Part shown: positions 27,351-36,324 of the stretch, in pieces
How the letters are laid out: each line of letters starts with the position of its first letter
Numbering within the stretch: position 1 is the first letter of the stretch
Origin: Caryophanales bacterium UBA784
Lineage (GTDB): Bacteria > Bacillota_I > Bacilli_A > RFN20 > CAG-288
Assembly: GCA_002297045.1 (NCBI GenBank)
Contig: DBJE01000005.1
Coordinates: forward strand, 22,408 to 86,407
Length of the DNA: 64,000 bases
Direction: 5' to 3'
Notes under the pieces: model-generated
What the model was told of the DNA's origin: nothing
Database searches by the model: none
The model's input: the letters and a program-made list of their open reading frames with translations, nothing else
Translations under genes and position numbers: made by a program

Positions 27351-28853
27351 ATGGAACAGGAAAAATATGTTCTCGAAATGACGGGACTTTCCAAAAGTTT
27401 CGGCAAAAACCATGTTCTGAGAGATGTCTCCTTAAAAGTCCGTCCGGGGACCGTTATGGGACTGATGGGAGAGAACGGTGCCGGAAAATCCACCAGGAGG
27501 AAGTGCCTCTTTGGTATTTATTCGATGGATTCCGGCGAAATCAGACTTGATGGGGTCAATGTCAGTTTCCATTCGCCGAAGGAAGCTTTGGAAAATGGTA
27601 TCGCCATGGTTCACCAGGAACTCAACCAATGTCTTGATCGTTCGATTATCGATAATGTTTATTTAGGGCGATATAGGACGAGAGGCGGAATCATCAATGA
27701 GAACGCCAGGTATTATAAGTGCCTGCAATTATTCAGCGATCTAGGAAGGAATTATAATCCGAAGACGATTAGGCGGACTAGGTCCGTTTCCCAGCGTCAG
27801 ATGGTCGAAATCGCAAAGGCTGTTTCCTATAACGCAAAAGTCATTGTCCTCGATGAACCTACTTCTTCCCTTTCCGAACGTGAGGTGAAGAAACTCTTTG
27901 AGATTATCAACCGTTTAAAGAACGAAAAGCATATTTCATTTGTTTTCATCTCCCATAAAATGGATGAGATTTATGAAATCTGCGATGATATCACGATTCT
28001 CCGTGATGGTGAAGTCACCCTTCAGGACGCCGTAAAGAACACCGATTTGAACATACTGGTTAAGGCAATGGTCGGCCGTTCGCTTGATAACCGTTTTCCG
28101 CCTAGGACCAATACGCCCGGAGAGGACGTATTGCTTGTCCATAATCTGTCGACGAAATACAAACCGTATCTTAAAGATATTTCTTTCAGTCTGAAGAAAG
28201 GGGAAATCCTAGGCGTCTATGGCCTTGTCGGCGCAGGCCGTACGGAGCTTCTTGAATCTCTGTTTGGAATACGCACGATTGCTACCGGTGAAATCTTCTA
28301 TAACGGTAAGCGTGTCTTCTTTAAGAGTCCGGTTGAGGCAAGGGAAGCAAATTTTGCTTTTGTCTCCGAGGAACGAAAAGTCCAGGGTCTCTTTCCTAGG
28401 GATGATTTGACTTTTAATACTTGTATTGCGGATTTGGATAAATACAAGAAATTCGGAAGGCTTTCTAATGGAATGAGGAAGGATGCGGCTAAGCGGGAAA
28501 TTGCTCTTAGGCATACCAAGTGCAATGATGAGAACGATAAGATTTCTTCCCTTTCCGGCGGTAACCAACAGAAAGTCATCATCGGGCGTTGGATGGAGAG
28601 AAGCCCGGATGTCTTCCTTCTTGACGAGCCTACCCGCGGCATCGATATCAGGGCCAAATATCAGATTTATGAACTGATGATTAAGCTTGCCGAGCAGGGA
28701 AAGTCCATCATCATGGTTTCTTCCGAAAGGCCGGAGATCCTTGGCGTCACGAACCGGATTCTTGTCAGGTCTAACTACAAGATGGCCGGTATAGTCAACA
28801 CGAAGGAAACCAACCAGACGGAACTGATGAAGCTTTGTGCCAAGAATCTGTAA
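27351..28853 (+). CDS. mglA: Galactose/sugar ABC transporter ATP-binding protein MglA
   Basis: The 500-residue protein carries two fused ABC ATPase domains, as usual for CUT2 sugar importers. The start at 27351 has a GGAGG ribosome-binding site. Domain 1 has Walker A GENGAGKST (40-48), Gln loop MVHQELNQ and Walker B VIVLDEPTSSL. Domain 2 has the degenerate loop GLVGAGRTEL and the signature SLSGGNQQK followed by LLDEPTRGID, which is the family pattern. Directly after the first Walker A, Arg49-Arg50 replace the usual hydrophobic pair (Leu-Met in many relatives). The underlying bases there are AGGAGG. The gene sits between the permuted binding protein and mglC. Confidence 0.93.
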   Translation: MEQEKYVLEMTGLSKSFGKNHVLRDVSLKVRPGTVMGLMGENGAGKSTRRKCLFGIYSMDSGEIRLDGVNVSFHSPKEALENGIAMVHQELNQCLDRSIIDNVYLGRYRTRGGIINENARYYKCLQLFSDLGRNYNPKTIRRTRSVSQRQMVEIAKAVSYNAKVIVLDEPTSSLSEREVKKLFEIINRLKNEKHISFVFISHKMDEIYEICDDITILRDGEVTLQDAVKNTDLNILVKAMVGRSLDNRFPPRTNTPGEDVLLVHNLSTKYKPYLKDISFSLKKGEILGVYGLVGAGRTELLESLFGIRTIATGEIFYNGKRVFFKSPVEAREANFAFVSEERKVQGLFPRDDLTFNTCIADLDKYKKFGRLSNGMRKDAAKREIALRHTKCNDENDKISSLSGGNQQKVIIGRWMERSPDVFLLDEPTRGIDIRAKYQIYELMIKLAEQGKSIIMVSSERPEILGVTNRILVRSNYKMAGIVNTKETNQTELMKLCAKNL

Positions 28854-28870
28854 AGAAAAGGAGAAAGAAA

Positions 28871-30541
28871 ATGGCAAACGAAAATCTATTGTCGGCGATG
28901 GACAATAGTCCATATTCGACAAACGCGAATTTCCAGAAATATCTGGATGAGCTGACTGAACTGAGAAAAGAGGGAGAGGCAAAAAGGCGTGCGATTCGGA
29001 ATGAAAATCAGCAACTGAAACTGAATAAGCAGATTGACCAGAAAACCAAAGAAAAAAGGATTGCCCAGAACAACAAAATGTTGAAGATGGCTGCCGGTAT
29101 CCAGACAAAGAATCAGGTTCTGGTCAATAAAATCAAGCAGAAGGCTATCGCTGAATCTTCGGCAAGTTTCAAAAAATACTATACCTCTGTGTCTGTACAG
29201 GCCAAGAGGGAAATTGATAAGGCCAAGGCAGAATTCAGTCAGAAGTATACCGCTCTCCGCGGTGAGAATGAAAAGAAGGTTGCCGTAATTAAGGCTAGGA
29301 CTGCCAGTCAGGGACAGAGTCCTAAGGACCTTCAGGAAAAGAAACAAGTCGAGCTGAAAGCCCAGAAGGTCGCTTTCTCTTCTAAGCTCCTTGAACTGAA
29401 GAGTGCCCGCAATGATGCCATCTCCAAAGTAAAGGATGCACGCTTCCAGGCCTATAGGGAAAAATATGGATACGAAGGAAAGGTTCGTTTCGATAAGCAC
29501 ACTCCTCTGGAAACCCTTGAATTCAAGTATCGCCATTATCTTTATACCTTCAAGCCGAGTGAGTACTTCCTCCGCAACGCCATCTACTTTGTTCTTCTCT
29601 TCTTCTTCATTGTCTGCGTCGGTAGGCAGCCTGGCCTTCTCTCGAGGAACCATCTGATTGGTATCCTTGGCCAGTCTTCCACAAAGGTCTTCTATTCTCT
29701 CGGTGTCGCCGGTCTGATTCTTATTGCCGGAACAGACTTATCCATCGGACGTTTGACGGGTATGTCAGTCTCCTTGGTCTGCAGGATCAGGTCGAAGCAG
29801 TCTTACAGCTTCAACAAAACTGTCGGTGGAGGAGCATTGAACTTCTCCAATAGGAGTCTCCCCAGTGCATTCATCTTGGCGAGGTTAGTTTCTATTGTTA
29901 CCTGCGTGTTCTTTACTGCCATTGCCGGCTTCTTCACGGCTAAGTTCAAGAGGCACCCCTTCATTACGACGCTTGCCACCCAGCTTGTCTCTTTCGGTCT
30001 AATGATGGTCCTCTTCTCTGAAACCCCCGCCTTCAACAGGAAATCCTCCTGGGCTAAAGGCATTCAGGGATCTAATTCCGTGTATTTGATTATCTATGCT
30101 GCTATTGCCATTGCCATTGTCTGGTTTATCTGGAATAAGACGAAATTCGGAAAGTATAGGTATGCTGTCGGTGGCAATGCCGAAGCGGCCAATGTCTCCG
30201 GCATCAACGTCTTCTGGGTCACAATGGGCATCTTCATTATGGCCGGTGTTCTCTATGGTTTCGGTGGCTTCTTCGAAGCAACCCGTATCGGCTTAGGCAA
30301 CCCCTCTACCGGTTCCGGAACCGAACTTGACGCTATTGCAGCCTGCGTCGTCGGCGGTATCTCCTTCAGTGGCGGTATCGGAAAGGTCAAAGGGGCTGTT
30401 ATCGGTACCTTAATCTTCACCGCTCTCACCTACTGCCTCACGGTCTGCCAAATCGATACGAACAGGCAATACATCTTCAAGGGTGCCATCATCATGGCTG
30501 CCGTCTGCTTAGATAGCATTAAGTACCTGAAGAAGAAGTAA
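28871..30541 (+). CDS. mglC: Galactose ABC transporter permease MglC with long N-terminal helical domain
   Basis: The 556-residue protein starts at 28871 (AAAGGAGAA ribosome-binding site). Residues 1 to about 232 are charged, Lys-, Gln- and Ala-rich and probably coiled coil, with no counterpart in standard MglC of roughly 330 residues. From about 236 the CUT2 permease begins. It includes the typical LILIAGTDLSIGRLTGMS, the conserved GGNAEAANVSGINV loop and a C-terminal GGISFSGGIGKVKGA segment. A stretch of about 35 polar residues after the DLSIG helix (CRIRSKQSYSF onward) also looks inserted. The gene ends the mgl operon at a terminator. The extension would lie in the cytoplasm, near the ATPase. 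Confidence 0.9.
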   Translation: MANENLLSAMDNSPYSTNANFQKYLDELTELRKEGEAKRRAIRNENQQLKLNKQIDQKTKEKRIAQNNKMLKMAAGIQTKNQVLVNKIKQKAIAESSASFKKYYTSVSVQAKREIDKAKAEFSQKYTALRGENEKKVAVIKARTASQGQSPKDLQEKKQVELKAQKVAFSSKLLELKSARNDAISKVKDARFQAYREKYGYEGKVRFDKHTPLETLEFKYRHYLYTFKPSEYFLRNAIYFVLLFFFIVCVGRQPGLLSRNHLIGILGQSSTKVFYSLGVAGLILIAGTDLSIGRLTGMSVSLVCRIRSKQSYSFNKTVGGGALNFSNRSLPSAFILARLVSIVTCVFFTAIAGFFTAKFKRHPFITTLATQLVSFGLMMVLFSETPAFNRKSSWAKGIQGSNSVYLIIYAAIAIAIVWFIWNKTKFGKYRYAVGGNAEAANVSGINVFWVTMGIFIMAGVLYGFGGFFEATRIGLGNPSTGSGTELDAIAACVVGGISFSGGIGKVKGAVIGTLIFTALTYCLTVCQIDTNRQYIFKGAIIMAAVCLDSIKYLKKK

Positions 30542-30561
30542 ACACAGATTCTAAAACGAAA

Positions 30562-30592
30562 AAAGATTGCCCCAGGAGGGCAATCTTTTTTT
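30562..30592. terminator. Bidirectional terminator after mglC
   Basis: AAAGATTGCCC and GGGCAATCTTT pair around a 5-base loop, with T-runs on both strands. It separates mglC from the convergent PlsX-like gene. Confidence 0.93.
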
Positions 30593-30632
30593 GACCTATG
30601 AAATTTGTTCTAGTATGTAATTAAGTGTTGCC

Positions 30633-31535
30633 TTAGAGTTTCTCAGCCGTGTTTAAAGCTAGATTAAGGCATGCGGCAACTCCGTTTGGGGTCGTATCTT
30701 TTCTGACAAGGACGATATTCTTTTCAAAGCCATAGAGCAGCCTTCCTCCGGAAGTGATTTTCTTATCTATAGAGGCATTGAAGTTATCCCTGAGCTTTCG
30801 GATAAACAGCCCTCCGAATTTAAATTGGAAAGACGTCTCCCTTCCTTTTTCCAGGTATTCGTTATACACAGTAACGCCTTGATTGATTCCTGAGATTGTC
30901 GACTGAATGACCATCGGATCTCCGATTAGAATATCGCAGTCTGCCTCTAGCCTCTTTACGGATCCGATTTCCCCTTCGAAGGAAGCATCCTTCTTCCTTT
31001 CTTCAATGACTTCCTTGGCAAGACTGTTTTTCCCAAGCCCGGAAGGAAGCAGAAGTTTAGAGGTCGGATCTTTCTTTCCGTTAATCTTCTCTAAAAGCCT
31101 CTTCCTTTCTGATAGATAGTTTAAAAAGTCTTCTTTGGATGGATTGACTTTATATCCAAGGTCGCCAAGAAGGGTGAATTTCCCTGTGTAGGCATTGGGG
31201 TAGGAGGAGACAATCAATGGAGAAGAGACTACGCGGGTAAGCCGCTTTTCTGCCGCCAAAGCCACCTGTGTCTTGTTTCGGAAAGAGACAATGCTTTGGC
31301 ATTCCTTTTCCTTTGAAAGAGAGAACAGACGGTCTAAAGCCTCTTCTTTCTCTTCCTCTTTTGCCTTGATGATGTTTATTCCCTCCAAGGAATTGATGGT
31401 CAATAGATTTTCTTCTTTTCCAAGAAGATAGAGCCCGACTTCTTTTTTCTTGTTCCTGAAAAGCTTGATGCCCAAGCCCGCCTGTTGCTGCTCCTCATCT
31501 TTTAAGTCCGTTAGGTCCATTAAAATCCGGTTCAT
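30633..31535 (-). CDS. Divergent PlsX-like protein (phosphate acyltransferase family)
   Basis: The 300-residue protein shows scattered PlsX features. SIVSFRNKTQVALAA matches the family's SAGNTGALLAA region. EADCDILIGDPMVIQSTISG matches the GDVDVVVxDGFTGN region. GRLLYGFEKNIVLVRKDTTPNG matches the C-terminal GAPLLGVxGxxIKxHGxS segment. PlsX makes acyl-phosphate from acyl-ACP for phospholipid synthesis. The N-terminal MGGD motif is missing, and the glycine-rich Asn-Thr-Gly is altered, so activity is uncertain. The start has AAGGAGAG. It stands alone between mglC and a lipoprotein gene; no acpP, fabD or recG is near. Confidence 0.6.
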   Translation of the reverse strand: MNRILMDLTDLKDEEQQQAGLGIKLFRNKKKEVGLYLLGKEENLLTINSLEGINIIKAKEEEKEEALDRLFSLSKEKECQSIVSFRNKTQVALAAEKRLTRVVSSPLIVSSYPNAYTGKFTLLGDLGYKVNPSKEDFLNYLSERKRLLEKINGKKDPTSKLLLPSGLGKNSLAKEVIEERKKDASFEGEIGSVKRLEADCDILIGDPMVIQSTISGINQGVTVYNEYLEKGRETSFQFKFGGLFIRKLRDNFNASIDKKITSGGRLLYGFEKNIVLVRKDTTPNGVAACLNLALNTAEKL

Positions 31536-31586
31536 TATTCTCTCCTTAAGCAGGATATAACTGCTTTTTTTCCTAATCCAATCTTC

Positions 31587-31598
31587 TATAATATTAGC
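31587..31598 (+). promoter_or_regulatory. TATAAT box directly before a lipoprotein gene start (leaderless)
   Basis: TATAAT (31587-31592) ends 6 bases before the ATG at 31599, so the transcript should begin at or near the start codon. No Shine-Dalgarno sequence is present. Confidence 0.55.
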
Positions 31599-32252
31599 AT
31601 GAAAAATAAATCTTTATCTGCCTTTTTCCTTCTTCTCGGCCTAAGTGTTTTCCCGTTAGTCGGATGTTCGGCAAAGGAAGAAGGAACAAAAGCGAATATC
31701 ATCTCCTCTTCAAGTCATCTCGTTGTCGATGAGAGCGGATTTAAGAAGGAATATACGGACGGAGAGAGTATCGATTTCTCCACCTTGAAGGTCACCTTCG
31801 ATTCCCTTACTCTGACTTATCAGGATGAGGGAGTAAATAAAGATGAAAATCACTTTTATGTGACGGACAGCATGAATGATCCTACTGTAGCGGTTAGCAA
31901 TAATGTCCAGGTTCAGTCAAGCAAGAAAGAGTCGCAGACATTCATCTATGTTGCCTATAAAACGGAGATAAGCGGTGATGTGACCTATTATGTCAGTGCT
32001 CCGATTACCATCACGATAAAGAATGACAACGCTTTAAGCCCCTGGGTGCTTTATACCGTTACCGGCCTTGTCTTTTTGTGCCTTATCGGCTTTTCTTTCT
32101 GGAAGACGTCAAAAAGAAAAAAAGAAAATAAGCCTGTCTCTGTTTCTTCATCGGATAAGCCGTCTATCTCACCGCTGAATCATTCAGTGCAGAAAAAGAA
32201 CGGCCAAGAGGAAAAGAAGAGTTCTTCTTCTGATGACGACGAGGAAGTCTGA
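31599..32252 (+). CDS. Predicted lipoprotein with C-terminal membrane anchor
   Basis: The 217-residue protein has a signal peptide with lipobox LVGC (Cys23). An extracytoplasmic domain of about 120 residues follows, with beta-like alternation and several Thr/Ser-rich strands. A membrane helix (WVLYTVTGLVFLCLIGFSFW, about 147-166) comes next, then a cytoplasmic tail ending in Ser and acidic residues (SSSSDDDEEV). A lipid anchor plus a second helix is uncommon. I do not recognise the domain. The gene precedes a metallophosphoesterase with an 84-base gap. Confidence 0.65.
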   Translation: MKNKSLSAFFLLLGLSVFPLVGCSAKEEGTKANIISSSSHLVVDESGFKKEYTDGESIDFSTLKVTFDSLTLTYQDEGVNKDENHFYVTDSMNDPTVAVSNNVQVQSSKKESQTFIYVAYKTEISGDVTYYVSAPITITIKNDNALSPWVLYTVTGLVFLCLIGFSFWKTSKRKKENKPVSVSSSDKPSISPLNHSVQKKNGQEEKKSSSSDDDEEV

Positions 32253-32336
32253 TTTGCCGATTGCCTAATCCCTCTTGCCGTCAGGCACGGCGTGTGAATC
32301 AAACTGATTTTAAAGAAAAAATATTTGAGGTAAGTC

Positions 32337-33083
32337 ATGGCACTTTATGCACTAGGAGACCTTCATCTCAGTTTCTCTAATCCGGAGAAGTCAAGGGATA
32401 AGTTCGGACCTGTCTGGATCAATCACGAAGAGAAGGCACGGAAAAACATTACCGCAGTCGTCAAGGACGAAGACACTTTGGTCCTGACCGGTGACCATTC
32501 CTGGGCGAAAGATGTCAAGGAAGCCGAAAAGGACCTTGAATTCATCCAGTCCCTGCCGGGGAAGAAGATTCTGCTAAGAGGCAACCATGACCGGTTCTGG
32601 GATTCCCATCAGACGAACAGACTTAACGAACTGTTTGCCGGTAAGCTTTTCTTTCTTCAGAATAATTTTTATACCTATAAGGACTATGCGCTTTGCGGCA
32701 CGAAAGGCTTTACCTTTGAAGGTCCTTTCTATGTTGACAAGAAAAACAACCGGATTGTCGGCTTCGATAAGGCACAGGAAGCCCATAGCCAGAAACTGAT
32801 TAACCGTGAGGCAATGCGACTGAAAAGGTCACTTGACAGGGCAGTAAAAGCGGGATATGAAAAGTTCATCGTCTTTCTCCATTATCCTCCGACCAACATC
32901 AGGCAGAAGGATTCCGTCTTTACTAAGATTGCCGAGGATTATCATGTCTCTCAGGTTATCTATTCCCACTGCCACGGGGAAGATCGCTTCCATGATTCAA
33001 TTATGGGAAGGCATAACGGAATTCTTTATTCCCTAGTTTCCGGAGACTATCTCGACTTTATGCCGATTAAAGTCCTTGACTGA
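32337..33083 (+). CDS. Calcineurin-like metallophosphoesterase
   Basis: The 248-residue cytoplasmic protein has the ordered metal-binding motifs of the family: GDLHL (7-11), GDH in LVLTGDHSW, GNHD in LLRGNHDRFW, a His in VFLHYPP, and a final His pair in IYSHCHG. Such enzymes hydrolyse phosphomonoesters or diesters with two metal ions. The branch is similar to predicted phosphohydrolases of the YpbG/SerThr-phosphatase type in Firmicutes; the substrate is unknown. GAGG precedes the ATG. A terminator follows. Confidence 0.85.
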   Translation: MALYALGDLHLSFSNPEKSRDKFGPVWINHEEKARKNITAVVKDEDTLVLTGDHSWAKDVKEAEKDLEFIQSLPGKKILLRGNHDRFWDSHQTNRLNELFAGKLFFLQNNFYTYKDYALCGTKGFTFEGPFYVDKKNNRIVGFDKAQEAHSQKLINREAMRLKRSLDRAVKAGYEKFIVFLHYPPTNIRQKDSVFTKIAEDYHVSQVIYSHCHGEDRFHDSIMGRHNGILYSLVSGDYLDFMPIKVLD

Positions 33084-33087
33084 AAAA

Positions 33088-33119
33088 ACGGAGCACGATT
33101 TACGTGCTCCGTCTTTTTT
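33088..33119. terminator. Bidirectional terminator
   Basis: ACGGAGCACG and CGTGCTCCGT form a perfect stem around ATTTA, with T-runs on both strands. It separates the phosphoesterase gene from glnN. Confidence 0.94.
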
Positions 33120-35235
33120 AGATAATGTGGAAGAGCAGATCGCCGTAGGAAGGGACCGGCCAGTCGTTTTTGCCGACCGACAGCTCTAAGGCGTCGATTG
33201 GCTCTCTTAGCGACTTCCTTGTGTCAAGGAGATTATCACGGCAGTAGACAGCCAGTTCGCGGCCATGGTATGCCTTAGCCTTTTCAATCAGGGAATCGAG
33301 TTTTTTCAGCACTTCGCCTGCCTGATCGAGGAGAACAGAAACCTCATTGATTGTGTTAAGAGTTGTCTTAGGAACGGAAAGTCCGCTTTCCTTCCTATCT
33401 TTGACCTCTCTTGCCATCTTTGCAAGGAAGGAATTAACACTAGGAAGATACTGTTTGTGTGCCCTATGGGACCTTGTCTTTGCATCGATTAGGGCCTGGT
33501 TTGCATACCTATCATATTTGATGTTGGCACGGGAGGAAATCTCGGTTTTGCTTAGGACCTTTGAAGAGGTGAATAAATCAATGACCTTCTTATCGGAAAG
33601 AACATCGGTTGCTTCGACTGTGGTCTTCAAATTCGGCAATCCCCGCTTTTCCGCTTCCTTGACCCAAGAAGCGGAATAGCCATCTCCGTTAAAGATGATG
33701 CGTTGATGCTTCTTGAGATTTTCCCGGATCCAGTCATTGATGGCCTTTTCCTTGTCCTTGGCTTTCCCGACTGTATCTGCAAAGTCCTTTAAGGCAAAAC
33801 CGGTTATGGTATTTAAGACTGTGTTCGGAGTGGCGATATTCTGCTCTGAACCGACCATACGGAATTCAAAGCGGTTGCCGGTATAGGCAAAGGGAGAAGT
33901 CCGGTTTCGGTCAGTGGTATCTTTGCTGAGTACGGGGAGGGATTTGGCACCGGTGAGGAGCTTACTCGTTTCCTTTCCTTTTTTGTCTTTCTTATCGGCG
34001 ACAATGCTTTCCACCACTTCCTCAAGTTCATCGCCGAGGAAGACAGAGAGAATGGCCGGAGGTGCCTCATTGGCACCAAGGCGGAAGTCGTTTCCGTAAG
34101 TCGCTACTGAGCAACGGAGTAAGCCTCCGAATTCATCAACCGCCTTAATGACTGCCGTAAGGAAGACAAGGAACATTTTGTTTTCTTTCGGATTGTCTCC
34201 CGGACGGAAGAGATTTACTCCGGTATCGGTGTTGATTGACCAGTTATTATGCTTACCTGAACCATTGACTCCGTTAAACGGTTTCTCCCCAAGCAGGCAG
34301 ATAAAGCCGTGTTTTTTGGCAATCTTCTTTAGGACTAGCCTAACCCTTTCGTTCTGGTCTGCGGCGATGTTGGTCTGTGCAAAGACAGTGGCGAGCTCAT
34401 GCTGGCTAGGTGCGACTTCGTTATGCTCTGTCTTTGCAGGAATTCCAAGCACCCATAGGTTTTCGTTGACTTCCTGCCTGAAGGAGATGATCTTCTGCCG
34501 AATCGGCCCGAAATAATGGTCCTCCCTTTCCTGTCCTTTAGGAGAGACTGCACCGAAGAGCGTCCGTCCAGTATAGACAAGATCCTTGCGCTTTTCGTAG
34601 GCATCGGCATCTAGGATGAAGTATTCCTGCTCAGGCCCTTCTGAAGTGAAGACACGGGTAGTCTTGTCGTCTCCGAGAAGACGTAATGCCCGGATGGCTT
34701 CTTCGCTGAGATAGTCCATGGAGCGAAGAAGGGGAGTCTTTTCATCCAGTGCCTCTCCGGTGTAGGAACAGAAGGCGGTAGGGATATATAAAACGGCTCC
34801 ATATTCGTCATGGATGACAAAGGCAGGGGAAGTGCAGTCCCAGGCTGTGTATCCCCGTGCTTCGAAGGTTGCCCGTAATCCTCCGGACGGGAAAGAGGAG
34901 GCATCCGGTTCTCCTTTAATCAACTCTTTGCCGGAGAATTCCCTGATGACTTTTCCGTCTTTGTCCGGAACGGAAATGAAGGAGTCGTGCTTTCCGGCGG
35001 TCAGACCGTTTAACGGTTCAAACCAGTGGGTATAGTGGGTGGCTCCTTTGCTTAGTGCCCAGTTTTTCCTTCCTTCTGCCACATCATCTGCTAACTTGGA
35101 ATCTAAAGCATAGCCCTGTTCGATGGTTTTCTTTAGTTCCTTGTAGATGTTCGGGGAGAGGTAGTCCTTCCTTGCCTTATCGTTGAAGACATCGATGCCG
35201 TAATTGGATACTACGTCGAATTTCTTCTCGCTCAT
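33118..35235 (-). CDS. glnN: Glutamine synthetase type III (GlnN)
   Basis: The enzyme makes glutamine from glutamate, ammonia and ATP. The 705-residue length is typical of type III, much longer than GlnA (about 450). The start at 35235 has GGGAGG 7 bases upstream. Recognisable segments are HWFEPLNGLTAGKHDSF near the N-terminus, GPEQEYFILD, EVAPSQHELA and LLGEKPFNGVNGSGKHNNWS for metal, glutamate and ATP binding, and NRTSPFAYTGNRFEFR. Type III enzymes are common in Bacteroides, cyanobacteria and gut Firmicutes. No nitrogen regulator is beside it. Confidence 0.96.
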   Translation of the reverse strand: MSEKKFDVVSNYGIDVFNDKARKDYLSPNIYKELKKTIEQGYALDSKLADDVAEGRKNWALSKGATHYTHWFEPLNGLTAGKHDSFISVPDKDGKVIREFSGKELIKGEPDASSFPSGGLRATFEARGYTAWDCTSPAFVIHDEYGAVLYIPTAFCSYTGEALDEKTPLLRSMDYLSEEAIRALRLLGDDKTTRVFTSEGPEQEYFILDADAYEKRKDLVYTGRTLFGAVSPKGQEREDHYFGPIRQKIISFRQEVNENLWVLGIPAKTEHNEVAPSQHELATVFAQTNIAADQNERVRLVLKKIAKKHGFICLLGEKPFNGVNGSGKHNNWSINTDTGVNLFRPGDNPKENKMFLVFLTAVIKAVDEFGGLLRCSVATYGNDFRLGANEAPPAILSVFLGDELEEVVESIVADKKDKKGKETSKLLTGAKSLPVLSKDTTDRNRTSPFAYTGNRFEFRMVGSEQNIATPNTVLNTITGFALKDFADTVGKAKDKEKAINDWIRENLKKHQRIIFNGDGYSASWVKEAEKRGLPNLKTTVEATDVLSDKKVIDLFTSSKVLSKTEISSRANIKYDRYANQALIDAKTRSHRAHKQYLPSVNSFLAKMAREVKDRKESGLSVPKTTLNTINEVSVLLDQAGEVLKKLDSLIEKAKAYHGRELAVYCRDNLLDTRKSLREPIDALELSVGKNDWPVPSYGDLLFHII

Positions 35236-35333
35236 TTGGCGTCCTCCCTTTTCCTGCATCAAAAAATAACAGAAAAAAGATATTCTTTTTCTTGCCTTAT
35301 TACAAGAAGTTTTTGGCTTTTGATGAAAACCAA

Positions 35334-36017
35334 TCAGTCTTCTTCAAAGCGGAGGAGTTTTCTGTGGATATCGTTCTTTTTCTGCCGTTTCTTCTCTAGG
35401 CAAAGGAAAAGAAAAAAGAGGAAAAGAAAGAAGGCGATGAGGAAATCAGTAAGAAAAATGGACTTAGTCCTTCCTTCACTCCCATCCTGCCTCCATTCCT
35501 TTCCGATGACATAGCCAGGGAAGACATAGGAAGGAATGAAAATCTTGTCTCTGTAGACCGTGATAAAGGGGATGGACTCTATGACGGTAACAAGGGTTGA
35601 GAGAGTCATTAGAATAAGGGAAACTAGATTTGGAATGCTAAATTGGATTTTGCGTAAGATAAGGAGAATAAGGCAGAAAAGATAGACAAAGAAGAAAAGA
35701 GAAACGAACACGGAAAGAGAAGAGAGGTTTTTTGTAAAATAGAGGGTCAGTACTTCTATCCTTCCCCTAAGAAGACCAGAGAGGGAAACGTTGGACAAGG
35801 TTTTCAAGGAACTTAAATCCGGTGTGTCCCTCTTTCTTCTCTCCGCTTTAATTTCTTTTCTGATTTGGCTTTTGGCTTCTTCTTCCTCCCTGCCCATGCT
35901 TAAATAGGAAGAATATCTTTTTTGATAGAAAAGATTCCTTTTCTGAAAAAGAGTTTCTTCGTAATCCTTGTGCTTAATGAGTTCATCGTGAAGATAGTCA
36001 GAGATAAATGATTCCAT
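35334..36017 (-). CDS. Hypothetical membrane protein
   Basis: The ATG at 36017 gives 227 residues. The N-terminal segment of about 80 residues is helical and charged (MESFISDYLHDELIKHKDYE), reminiscent of the cytoplasmic HAAS-type modules of DUF1700 proteins but too diverged to be sure. Two long hydrophobic segments follow, near 110-135 and 140-165, and a last one at about 195-215 ends in a basic tail. TATAGT ends 7 bases before the ATG and there is no Shine-Dalgarno sequence. A longer frame upstream lacks support. Confidence 0.55.
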   Translation of the reverse strand: MESFISDYLHDELIKHKDYEETLFQKRNLFYQKRYSSYLSMGREEEEAKSQIRKEIKAERRKRDTPDLSSLKTLSNVSLSGLLRGRIEVLTLYFTKNLSSLSVFVSLFFFVYLFCLILLILRKIQFSIPNLVSLILMTLSTLVTVIESIPFITVYRDKIFIPSYVFPGYVIGKEWRQDGSEGRTKSIFLTDFLIAFFLFLFFLFLCLEKKRQKKNDIHRKLLRFEED

Positions 36018-36086
36018 ATGTTTAACTATACCACGTTCATTCCGAGAAAGGGAAAGAAAAAAGAAACCGCTTTCTTTAAAGCCCTG

Positions 36087-36115
36087 TTGAAACCGGGAAG
36101 AAATTCCACTATCAT
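36087..36115 (+). promoter_or_regulatory. Promoter of the 34-codon gene
   Basis: TTGAAA (36087-36092) and TATCAT (36110-36115) are 17 bases apart, about 100 bases before the small gene's ATG. Confidence 0.5.
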
Positions 36116-36214
36116 TATTTTCCATTCTTCGTGGACGACCAAAAAGAAGATACGATGACGTCTTTTTTCTGTATCCGTAGACGAATGGCACACCAACAAG
36201 GAGGATTCAACAAG

Positions 36215-36319
36215 ATGACTGAAAAGAACATCAAGAAGGAAAGCAAGAAAGCTTTATTCAGGTCTCTTCTCTATGCACACATTGAAGCTCTGTTTAGCGG
36301 AAACGCACTTGACTTCTAA
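36215..36319 (+). CDS. Small protein of 34 residues, unknown function
   Basis: A perfect AGGAGG at 36199-36204 stands 10 bases before the ATG, and a strong terminator follows 5 bases after the stop. The protein is basic at the N-terminus (MTEKNIKKESKK) and hydrophobic to amphipathic later (ALFRSLLYAHIEALFSGNAL). A promoter, ribosome-binding site and terminator around one short frame argue that it is a real gene. I recognise no family. It could be a membrane-active peptide, a regulator, or the translated part of a small RNA. Confidence 0.6.
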   Translation: MTEKNIKKESKKALFRSLLYAHIEALFSGNALDF

Positions 36320-36324
36320 AAACG

